DNA of 52,379 nt from Micromonospora wenchangensis (GTDB lineage: Bacteria; Actinomycetota; Actinomycetes; Mycobacteriales; Micromonosporaceae). The notes beneath the pieces were generated by a model. That model ran no database searches, was not told where the DNA came from, and saw only the letters and a list, made by a program, of their open reading frames with translations. Below are positions 41,755 through 50,992 of this stretch, piece by piece. Made by a program: the position numbers and the translations under genes. Positions within the stretch are counted from its first letter, which is position 1; every line of letters starts with the position of its first letter. The stretch covers positions 1 to 52,379 of the forward strand of contig NZ_MZMV01000049.1 in the NCBI RefSeq assembly GCF_002210435.1, given 5' to 3'.

Positions 41755-42693
41755 TCAGGGCAGCGGCTCCACGCCCGGCGGCAGGTCGCTGGTGCTGGTG
41801 GCCGCGTGCACGTAGTCGAGCAGGATGCGGCGCAGTTCCCGCCCGGCGTGGGTGGGCACGACGTCGCGGCGGCGGGCCACCGCGATGGTCCGGCGCACCC
41901 CGGGCGGGGCGAGCCGGGTGACCCGGATGCCGGGGCGGCGGCTGACCACGATGCCCGGCACCAGGGCGATGCCCAGTCCGGCCTCGACGAAGCTGAGCAC
42001 GGCGTCCATCTCGCCGCCGTCGACCGAGAAGGTGGGCTCGAAGCCGGCCTCCCGGCACGCCTGGATGGTGGCGTCACGCAGGTCGTAGCCCTCGCGGAAC
42101 ATCACCAGCGGCTGGTCGCGCAGGTCGGTGATCCGCAGCTCGCCGCTGACCAGCGCGGCGGGCAACGGCTCCACCGAGGCGATCACCAGGCTCTCCCGCA
42201 GGATCGGGTCGACCCGCAGCCCGGGGTCGGCCCCCTGCGCGGGCATGATGATCAGGGCGAGGTCGAGGTCGCCGCGCAGCAGGTCGCGGACGAGGTCCTG
42301 TGAGCCGCCCTCCTCGACGCGCAGGTCGACGGCGGGGTGGGCGTCGCGGAACCGGCGCAGCACCGGCGGGGCGAGCGAGGTGGCCAGGCTGGGGGTGGCT
42401 CCGAGCCGGACCCGGCCCCGGCGCAGGCCGACGAGTTCCTGCACCTCCCGGGTGGCGGTGTCGACGTCGGCGAGGATGCGTTTGGCCAGCGGCAGCAGCA
42501 CCTCACCGGCGGCGGTGAGGGCGATGTTGCCGCGTACCCGCTCGAACAGGGGGGCACCGAGGGTGGTCTCCAGAGCGTGAACTTGCTTACTCAACGACGG
42601 CTGCGTTATGCCGACGATGTCGGCGGCTTGGGTGAAATGTCGTACTTCAGCCACCGCGACGAAGTACCTCAGCTGATGGAGCTGCATCTTCAT
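41755..42693 (-). CDS. LysR-family transcriptional regulator
   Basis: A 312-residue regulator with the LysR winged HTH at ~3-62 (LHQLRYFVAVAEVRHFTQAADIVGITQPSLSKQVHALE) and a periplasmic-binding-like effector domain (~92-300, with VRLGATPSLATSLAPPVLRRF and DAVLSFVEAGLGIALVPG). It is divergent from sdhCAB, 71 bases away, which is the usual arrangement for a regulator of its neighbour, though effector and direction of control are unknown. The start may be two codons in, at 42687 (MQLHQL), because a LysR-box overlaps the first ATG. Its stop touches that of hrpA. Confidence 0.93.
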   Translation of the reverse strand: MKMQLHQLRYFVAVAEVRHFTQAADIVGITQPSLSKQVHALETTLGAPLFERVRGNIALTAAGEVLLPLAKRILADVDTATREVQELVGLRRGRVRLGATPSLATSLAPPVLRRFRDAHPAVDLRVEEGGSQDLVRDLLRGDLDLALIIMPAQGADPGLRVDPILRESLVIASVEPLPAALVSGELRITDLRDQPLVMFREGYDLRDATIQACREAGFEPTFSVDGGEMDAVLSFVEAGLGIALVPGIVVSRRPGIRVTRLAPPGVRRTIAVARRRDVVPTHAGRELRRILLDYVHAATSTSDLPPGVEPLP

Positions 42694-42706
42694 AGCTTAC
42701 GGCTAT
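42692..42706. promoter_or_regulatory. LysR box between lysR and sdhC
   Basis: ATAGC-TTACG-GCTAT, a perfect 5-base inverted repeat with the T-N11-A spacing of LysR binding sites. It overlaps or directly precedes the lysR start and lies 58 bases before the sdhC GTG. Placement fits repression of lysR and control of sdhCAB. Confidence 0.6.
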
Positions 42707-42764
42707 CGAGACTGCGAGTTCGATGCATTGGACGACTGATTGCCGGGCTCCTAGCGTCGGTCAG

Positions 42765-43454
42765 GTGGTAATCACGAAAACTCGGTCGCCCATCCGCTCC
42801 AACGTCGGCCTCAAGGCCGTCATGGCGGTGACGGGCATCATGCTCGTGCTGTTCCTCGTCGCCCACATGCTCGGCAACCTCAAGGTGTTCACCGGCGAGA
42901 CCTCGTTCGACCACTACGCCCACTGGTTGCGCGACATCGGCAAGCCGCTGCTGCCCGGGGTCTGGTTCCTGTGGATCCTGCGCACCGCGCTGGTGGTGGC
43001 CGTGATCGGGCACATCTGGGCGGCGACCGTGCTGGCCGTACGGGCCCGCGCCGCCCGCCCGGTGCGCTACGCCCACCGCAAGAAGGTCCAGGGCAGCTAC
43101 GCCGCGCGCACCATGCGCTGGGGCGGAGTGATCATCCTGCTGTTCGTGATCTACCACATCCTGGACCTGACCACCGGCACCCTCAACCCGGTAGGCGACG
43201 CCAGCAACCCGTACGGCAACGTGGTCGCCGACTTCGCCCCGGACCGCTGGTACGTGACGCTGTTCTACACGCTGGCGATCGTCACCGTCGGCTTCCACCT
43301 GCGGCACGGGCTGTTCTCCGCGTTGCGCAGCCTCGGCCAGCAGACCCCCCGGGGCGAGCGCCGGGCCCGTACCGCCGCGCTGGTCTTCGCCGTCGTGCTC
43401 TGCGCCGGCTACCTGGTGGTCCCGTTCGCCGTACTCACCGGATTGGTGTCCTGA
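42765..43454 (+). CDS. sdhC: Succinate dehydrogenase cytochrome b subunit
   Basis: A 229-residue membrane anchor of complex II with five membrane helices (~22-42, ~62-82, ~110-130, ~155-180, ~205-225). Candidate haem-ligand histidines sit in LFLVAHMLGN, VIGHIWAAT, FVIYHILDL and GFHLRHGLFS, which fits the one-subunit, two-haem anchor of menaquinone-linked enzymes. The GTG at 42765 is chosen because residues before it are not membrane-protein-like; the ribosome site is weak, so the start is less certain than the gene. First gene of sdhCAB. Confidence 0.92.
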   Translation: MVITKTRSPIRSNVGLKAVMAVTGIMLVLFLVAHMLGNLKVFTGETSFDHYAHWLRDIGKPLLPGVWFLWILRTALVVAVIGHIWAATVLAVRARAARPVRYAHRKKVQGSYAARTMRWGGVIILLFVIYHILDLTTGTLNPVGDASNPYGNVVADFAPDRWYVTLFYTLAIVTVGFHLRHGLFSALRSLGQQTPRGERRARTAALVFAVVLCAGYLVVPFAVLTGLVS

Positions 43455-43455
43455 C

Positions 43456-45389
<1,934 letters not shown>

Positions 45390-45393
<4 letters not shown>

Positions 45394-46151
45394 ACCTGAC
45401 CCTGCGCATCTGGCGTCAGTCCGGCCCCCAGGACAAGGGGCGGATGGTGACCTACCCGGTCGACGACGTCTCCCCCGACATGTCGTTCCTGGAGATGCTC
45501 GACGTGCTCAACGAGCGGCTGATCCTCGCCGGGGAGGAGCCGGTCGCGTTCGACCACGACTGCCGCGAGGGCATCTGCGGCATGTGCGGTCTCATGATCA
45601 ACGGGGACGCGCACGGCCCGCAGCGCGGCACCACCGCCTGCCAGCTGCACATGCGGCAGTTCAAAGACGGCGAGACGATCGACATCGAGCCGTGGCGGGC
45701 CCGCGCCTTCCCGGTGATCAAGGACCTGGTGGTCAACCGGAGCGCCTTCGACAAGATCATCGCGGCCGGTGGCTACATCACCGCACCGACCGGCAGCGCC
45801 CCCGAGGCGCATGCCGCGCCGGTGGCCAAGGCCAACGCCGACGCCGCCTTCGAATCCGCCGCCTGCATCGGCTGCGGGGCCTGCGTGGCGGCCTGCCCCA
45901 ACGGCTCCGGCATGCTCTTCACCGCCGCCAAGGTCACCCAGCTCTCGCTGCTGCCGCAGGGCCAGCCGGAGCGCTACACCCGGGTGATCGGCATGGTCGA
46001 CGCGCACGACGAGGCCGGCTTCGGCGGCTGCACCAACGCCGGCGAGTGCACCGCGGTCTGCCCCAAGGGCATCCCGCTGAACACCATCGGCCGGCTCAAC
46101 CGGGACTACCTCACCGCCACCGCCAAGCGCGGCGACACCCCCGGCTCCTGA
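45390..46151 (+). CDS. sdhB: Succinate dehydrogenase iron-sulfur subunit
   Basis: A 253-residue electron-transfer subunit of complex II. The plant-type [2Fe-2S] ligands are in CREGICGMCG near residue 52 plus a cysteine in TTACQLHMRQF. The [4Fe-4S] and [3Fe-4S] clusters are in CIGCGACVAACPNG near 152 and CTNAGECTAVCPKGIP near 214. The GTG overlaps the sdhA stop by four bases. The gene ends the operon, followed by a strong hairpin. Confidence 0.96.
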
Positions 46152-46166
46152 CAGCTGCTCCACCAC

Positions 46167-46202
46167 GACCGCCGCACCCCCGGCTCCGGGGGTGCGGCGG
46201 TC
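46167..46202 (+). terminator. Terminator of sdhCAB
   Basis: Arms GACCGCCGCACCCCCGG and CCGGGGGTGCGGCGGTC are perfectly complementary over 17 bases with almost no loop, so about 15 pairs form with a short loop. It begins 16 bases after the sdhB stop. Confidence 0.85.
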
Positions 46203-46351
46203 GCCGTCTCTCCTGCGTTGGGCCGGCGTCCCCCGGGATACGCGGCGGCGGGTCGCCGGGCGGTCCGGCGCGGGCAGCAGGCACGCCGCCGGTTCAAGCG
46301 CCCCTGCCGGGGTAGCAGACCCCTCGACGGCACCGAGAGGGGACAGCAGCG

Positions 46352-47536
46352 ATGAAGGCACTGACCTGGCACGGCAAGCGCGACGTCCGGGTGGACGAGG
46401 TCCCGGACCCCCGGATCGAGGCGCCGACGGACGCGATCGTGCGGATCACCTCGACCGCGATCTGCGGCTCCGACCTGCACCTGTACGAGGTGCTCGGGCC
46501 GTACCTGAAGCCCGGTGACATCCTCGGGCACGAACCGATGGGCATCGTCGAGGAGGTCGGCTCCGGGGTGACCCGGCTCAAGCCCGGCGACCGGGTGGTC
46601 GTCCCGTTCAACATCGCCTGCGGGCACTGCTGGATGTGCGAGCGGCAGCTCTTCGCCCAGTGCGAGACGACCCAGGTGACCGCCGAGGGCAAGGGCGCGT
46701 CGCTGTTCGGCTACACGTCGCTCTACGGCTCCGTCCCCGGCGGGCAGGCCGAGTACCTGCGGGTCCCGCAGGCCCAGTTCGGCCCGATCACCATCCCGCA
46801 GACCGGGGCCGACGAGCGCTACCTCTATCTCAGCGACATCCTGCCCACCGCCTGGCAGGCGGTGAAGTACGCCGACACCCCGCCCGGCGGCACCCTCGCC
46901 GTGTTCGGGCTCGGCCCGGTCGGGCAGTTCTGCGCCCGGATCGGCCGGCACCTCGGCGCGGGCCGGGTGATCGGGCTGGACCTGGTGCCCGAGCGGCTGG
47001 AGATGGCCCGCCGGCACGGCATCGAGACGCTCGACGTCAGCCAGCTCGACGACGTGCCCGGCGCGCTGGTCGACCTGGTCGACGGGCGCGGCCCGGACGC
47101 GGTGATCGACGCGGTAGGCATGGAGGCGCACGGCTCGACCAGCGGCAAGCTGGCCCAGCACGCCGCCGGGCTGCTGCCGGACAAGCTGGCCGAGAAAATG
47201 ATCGACAAGGCCGGTGTGGACCGGTTGACCGTGCTCAAGGCCGCCCTCAAGGCCGTCCGGCGCGGCGGCACCGTCTCGATCTCCGGGGTGTACGGCGGCG
47301 AGGTGGACCCGATGCCGCTGATGGAGATGTTCGACCGGGGCATCCAGTTGCGGATGGGCCAGTGCCACGTGCGCCGGTGGACCGACGAGATCCTGCCGCT
47401 GCTGTCCGGCGACGACGACCCGCTGGGCGTGGAGGACCTGCGGACCCACCGGATGCCGCTGGTGGACGCGCCGAAGGCGTACGAGATGTTCCAGAAGAAG
47501 GAGGACGGCTGCGTGAAGGTCGTGCTCGCTCCGTGA
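46352..47536 (+). CDS. Zinc-dependent alcohol/formaldehyde dehydrogenase-like protein
   Basis: A 394-residue MDR-family dehydrogenase of the glutathione-independent formaldehyde dehydrogenase-like branch. Catalytic zinc ligands: AICGSDLHLYE (Cys) and LGHEPMGIVEEVG (His-Glu). The structural zinc lobe is present (FNIACGHCWMCERQLFAQCE). The cofactor fold is AVFGLGPVGQFCARIGRHLGA near residue 187 with VIGLDLVPERL. A family insertion follows at ~235-275. GAGAGGGG precedes the ATG. Its stop overlaps the SDR start (GTGA), so the two redox enzymes are coupled and may act in sequence; the substrate is unknown. Confidence 0.9.
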   Translation: MKALTWHGKRDVRVDEVPDPRIEAPTDAIVRITSTAICGSDLHLYEVLGPYLKPGDILGHEPMGIVEEVGSGVTRLKPGDRVVVPFNIACGHCWMCERQLFAQCETTQVTAEGKGASLFGYTSLYGSVPGGQAEYLRVPQAQFGPITIPQTGADERYLYLSDILPTAWQAVKYADTPPGGTLAVFGLGPVGQFCARIGRHLGAGRVIGLDLVPERLEMARRHGIETLDVSQLDDVPGALVDLVDGRGPDAVIDAVGMEAHGSTSGKLAQHAAGLLPDKLAEKMIDKAGVDRLTVLKAALKAVRRGGTVSISGVYGGEVDPMPLMEMFDRGIQLRMGQCHVRRWTDEILPLLSGDDDPLGVEDLRTHRMPLVDAPKAYEMFQKKEDGCVKVVLAP

Positions 47537-48546
47537 GCCGGGTGGTGGTGGTCACCGGGGCCACCAGCGGCATCGGCCGCGCGGCGGCCCGGGAGTTCGC
47601 CGGGCGCGGGGACCGGGTGGTCCTCGCCGCCCGCTCCCCCGAAAGCCTGGCCGAGGTACGCCGGGAGTGCCACGACGCCGGCGCCGGGCGGGTACGCACG
47701 GTGCCCACCGACGTCACCGACCCCGACGCGCTCGACGCCCTGGCCGACACGGCGGTACGCGAGTTCGGCCGGATCGACGTCTGGGTGCACACCGCGGCGG
47801 TGATGGCCTACGGCCGGTTCGAGGAACTCCCGGCGGCGGTCTTCGACCGGGTGGTCCGCACCGACCTGCTCGGCGCGGCCGGCGTCGTCCGGGTGGCGCT
47901 GCGCCGGTTCCGGGCGGCCGGCGGGGGCACCCTGATCCTCACCGGCTCGGTCCTCGGGCACGTCACCGCCCCGTACATGAGCGGCTACGTGACCAGCAAG
48001 TGGGGCCTTCAGGGGCTGGTCCGCACCGTGCAGCAGGAGGCCCGGGAGCTGCCCGGGGTGCACGTCTGCCTGGTCACCCCGGGCAGCGTGGACACCCCGG
48101 TCTACCAGCGGGCGGCGAACTACCTCGGGCGGGCCGGCCGGCCCCCGCTGCCGGTCACCACCCCGCAGCGGGTGGCGCGGGCCGTCGCGCGCTGCGCCGA
48201 CCGGCCCCGCCGGGAGGTCTCGGTGGGCCGGGTCAACCTGCTCATGCGGGGCGGCTTCATCCTCCTGCCGGGCGTCTACGACGCGCTCGTCGGGCCGCTG
48301 ATGCGGCGCGGCGGGCTGACCGGGCAGGCCGTCGCCCCGCACGACGGCGTCGTGTTCGTCCCGGACCCGGCCGGCGCGGCGGTGCGCGGCGGCTGGCTGC
48401 CGGAGCTGTCCGCCCTGCTGCGCGGTGCCACCACGAGCAGGACGGCCACCGCGGTCGGTACGGGGGTGGCGGTCGCGGCCGGGACGGCGCTGGCGGTCGG
48501 TACGGCACTCGCGGCGGGTGGGGCGGCCCGGCGTCGGCGGCGCTGA
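47533..48546 (+). CDS. Short-chain dehydrogenase/reductase with hydrophobic C-terminal tail
   Basis: A 337-residue SDR. The cofactor motif is VVTGATSGIGRAAA near residue 7 and an Arg after it (AARSPESLAEV) favours NADP(H). The catalytic Ser is in LTGSVLGHV near 137 and Tyr-Lys in YVTSKWGLQG near 153. SDRs usually end near 250; here a further ~85 residues end in a Gly/Ala/Val-rich helix (VGTGVAVAAGTALAVG) and an Arg cluster, which may tether the enzyme to the membrane. GTG start coupled to the zinc dehydrogenase. Confidence 0.9.
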   Translation: MSRVVVVTGATSGIGRAAAREFAGRGDRVVLAARSPESLAEVRRECHDAGAGRVRTVPTDVTDPDALDALADTAVREFGRIDVWVHTAAVMAYGRFEELPAAVFDRVVRTDLLGAAGVVRVALRRFRAAGGGTLILTGSVLGHVTAPYMSGYVTSKWGLQGLVRTVQQEARELPGVHVCLVTPGSVDTPVYQRAANYLGRAGRPPLPVTTPQRVARAVARCADRPRREVSVGRVNLLMRGGFILLPGVYDALVGPLMRRGGLTGQAVAPHDGVVFVPDPAGAAVRGGWLPELSALLRGATTSRTATAVGTGVAVAAGTALAVGTALAAGGAARRRRR

Positions 48547-48625
48547 CCGGCCCCCCACGGGCCGGTCCGCTCACCTAGAGTGGTGGCCCGGAGACAGTTC
48601 CGGGCCACCGTCCGACGGGAGAGAC

Positions 48626-49645
48626 GTGACCAGCAGGGTGAACCGCAGGACGGCGCTGGGCCTCGGCACGGCCGCCACGGCCGGGGCGGTGCTCGTCGGC
48701 GCACCGGCATCGGCCGCCGGCCGCCCCGGCAGGTCCGCTTCCGCCGCGGCGAGCCCGGAACTCGTCGCCCCGCGGATCGCCGCGGCCTTCCAGCGGGAGA
48801 AGTCGCTGACCGGCGGCAACTGGCAGGTCCACCTCAGCCTGGAGAACGGCGTCACCCCGCTGGTCGCGGTCTCCGAGTCCGCCGACCGGCGGGTCGAGGC
48901 GTACAGCGTCAACAAGATCGCGGTGGCCGTCGCGGTGCTCGACAGGATCGACCGGGGGCTGCTCACCCTCGACCAGCGGGTCGAGGTGGCCGCCTCGACC
49001 GTGGTGCCCGGCGGCGACGGCATCTTCGTTCTGGACACCGCCTACCCCAGTTCGGTGACCGTCGGGCACGTGCTGGCCAACCTGCTCACCGTCTCCGACG
49101 ACACCGCGTCGCGGCTGTGCGGCCTGGTCTGCCCGGCCGCCGAGATCAACCGCACCCTGGCCGCCAAGGGCTTCCCCGACACCCAGGTGCAGCCGCTGTC
49201 CGACCCCCACCGGTTCTATCTCGGCACCAGCACCGCCCGGGAGACGCACGCGCTGCTGCGCGCCCTGGTCGCCGGCACGTTGCTGTCGCCGTCGTCGACC
49301 GCCCTCGTGCTCAAGCTGCTGCGCTCCCCGGTCGCCTTCACCGACGGCATCCGGCGCACCATGTCCTCGGCGGAGCGGGCCCGGGTGGCCACCAAGGCCG
49401 GCTGGTTCGTCGACGCCCGGCACGAGGCCGGTGTGGTCTTCGACACCACCGGGGCGGCCGTGCTGACCTACGTGCTCTTCGCCGACGGCCAGGCCGACCG
49501 GGACAACTTCGGCGCCACCCACCCGGTGGTGCAGGCCCGGGCCCGGCTCGGCCGGTTCTTCCTGGACGCGACCGCGCAGCTCAGGGGCACCGCCGACGCG
49601 CCCCGGCACCGGATCGCCCGGCAGCGACCCAGCAACGGCGGCTGA
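48626..49645 (+). CDS. Tat-exported class A beta-lactamase-like serine hydrolase
   Basis: A 339-residue exported protein. The N-terminus is a twin-arginine signal (RVNRRTALGLGTAATAG, cleavage near ASA, ~30). The penicillin-recognising fold shows S94-V-N-K97 (SxxK), S157-D-D (place of SDN), and K257-A-G (place of KTG). The Asp and Ala changes, and no clear equivalent of Glu166, make true beta-lactamase activity doubtful; a peptidoglycan or ester hydrolase is also possible. GGGAGA lies just before the GTG. It stands alone between the SDR and the metallo-hydrolase. Confidence 0.85.
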   Translation: MTSRVNRRTALGLGTAATAGAVLVGAPASAAGRPGRSASAAASPELVAPRIAAAFQREKSLTGGNWQVHLSLENGVTPLVAVSESADRRVEAYSVNKIAVAVAVLDRIDRGLLTLDQRVEVAASTVVPGGDGIFVLDTAYPSSVTVGHVLANLLTVSDDTASRLCGLVCPAAEINRTLAAKGFPDTQVQPLSDPHRFYLGTSTARETHALLRALVAGTLLSPSSTALVLKLLRSPVAFTDGIRRTMSSAERARVATKAGWFVDARHEAGVVFDTTGAAVLTYVLFADGQADRDNFGATHPVVQARARLGRFFLDATAQLRGTADAPRHRIARQRPSNGG

Positions 49646-49822
49646 CCGGCCCCGCCGCCCCGCCATCCGGGCCTCCCACCGCCAGGCGTCCGGGCCGGCC
49701 CTCGCCCCGGTCTCCCGCCGACCGACCGGCCCCCGAAGCGGGACGGACCGTGGCTCGGCGTGGGCGGGAGCGGCCGGCGGTGACTACCGTGTACTGCGGG
49801 ACACCGGCGAGGGGGACGACAC

Positions 49823-50968
49823 ATGGGGCAACCAGCGGAACGTACGGCCGGACGGACGCTCGGCGGGCGGCTGTGGCAGGTGGCGGGGTTGGCGGCGGTC
49901 GCCGGCCTGGCATGGACGGCCCGGGACGTGCCGGCGGCGCTGGGCGGCCGGCTGACCGGCGCACGTGCGGAACGGGCCGCCCGGTCGGCGCAGTTCCGCG
50001 ACGGGACCTTCCACAACCGGGTCGCCACCCGCACCATGCCCGGCGGCGATTCCGGCCGTAACCTGCTGCGGGAACTGCTCTTCGGCCAGCAGCGTCGCCG
50101 TCCGACCGCACCGGTCCCGCTGCTGCGGCCCGCCCCCGCCCCGACCACCGACGTGGCGCGGGAACTGAACGTCGTCTGGTACGGCCACGCCTCGACGCTG
50201 GTCGAGATCGAGGGGCACCGGGTGCTGATCGACCCGGTGTGGAGCGACAGGTGCTCGCCGTCGGCCGTGGTGGGGCCGAAGCGGCTGCACGAGCCCCCGG
50301 TACGCCTCGACGAGCTGCCCACCGTCGACGCGATCCTCATCTCCCACGACCACTACGACCACCTCGACATGGCCACCGTCCGGGAACTGGTCCACCGGCA
50401 GTCGGCGCCGTTCCTGGTGCCGCTGGGCGTCGGCGCGCACCTCGACCGGTGGGGGGTGCCCGACGACCGGATCATCGAGCTGGACTGGTCGCAGGGGCAC
50501 CGGGTCGGCGGCCTGGAGATCACCGCCACCGCCGCCCAGCACTTCTCCGGCCGGGGGCTGCGCCGCGACGGCACGCTGTGGAGTTCGTGGGTGGTCGCCG
50601 GGGCGCACCGGAAGGTCTTCTACACCGGCGACTCCGGCTACTTCGACGGGTACGCCGAGATCGGCGCGGAGCACGGGCCGTTCGACGTGACGCTGATGCA
50701 GATCGGCGCGTACGACCGGGCCTGGCCGGGCATCCACATGTTCCCCGAGGAGGCCGTCGCCGCCCACCTCGACCTGCGCGGCGACCTGCTCGTCCCGGTG
50801 CACTGGGCCACCTTCAACCTGGCCCTGCACGACTGGTCCGAGCCGGTCGACCGGCTCTGGGCCGAGGCCAAGGCGCGGGGCGTGCGGCTGGCGGTGCCCC
50901 GCCCCGGCGAGCGGGTGGTGGTCGACGACCCGTCGGCGGTCGACGGCTGGTGGCAGACGATCGCCTGA
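49823..50968 (+). CDS. MBL-fold metallo-hydrolase (NAPE-PLD/UlaG-like)
   Basis: A 381-residue metallo-beta-lactamase-fold hydrolase. A hydrophobic stretch (VAGLAAVAGLAWTA, ~17-30) near the N-terminus could anchor it in the membrane. The core reads VVWYGHASTLVEIEGHRVLIDPVWSDRCSP near residue 115, the metal motif ILISHDHYDHLDM near 173, FYTGDSGYF near 268 and LVPVHWATFNLALHDWSEP near 322. This is the N-acyl-phosphatidylethanolamine phospholipase D-like group; bacterial substrates are mostly unknown. GAGGGGGAC precedes the ATG. It converges on dgt. Confidence 0.9.
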   Translation: MGQPAERTAGRTLGGRLWQVAGLAAVAGLAWTARDVPAALGGRLTGARAERAARSAQFRDGTFHNRVATRTMPGGDSGRNLLRELLFGQQRRRPTAPVPLLRPAPAPTTDVARELNVVWYGHASTLVEIEGHRVLIDPVWSDRCSPSAVVGPKRLHEPPVRLDELPTVDAILISHDHYDHLDMATVRELVHRQSAPFLVPLGVGAHLDRWGVPDDRIIELDWSQGHRVGGLEITATAAQHFSGRGLRRDGTLWSSWVVAGAHRKVFYTGDSGYFDGYAEIGAEHGPFDVTLMQIGAYDRAWPGIHMFPEEAVAAHLDLRGDLLVPVHWATFNLALHDWSEPVDRLWAEAKARGVRLAVPRPGERVVVDDPSAVDGWWQTIA

Positions 50969-50992
50969 CCGCGGGCGTCCACCGCCCGCCGC

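Noticed and set aside
48626..49645. Calling this gene an antibiotic-resistance beta-lactamase.
   Set aside because: Key motifs differ (SDD, KAG) and no Glu166 equivalent is evident, so only a fold-level call is justified.
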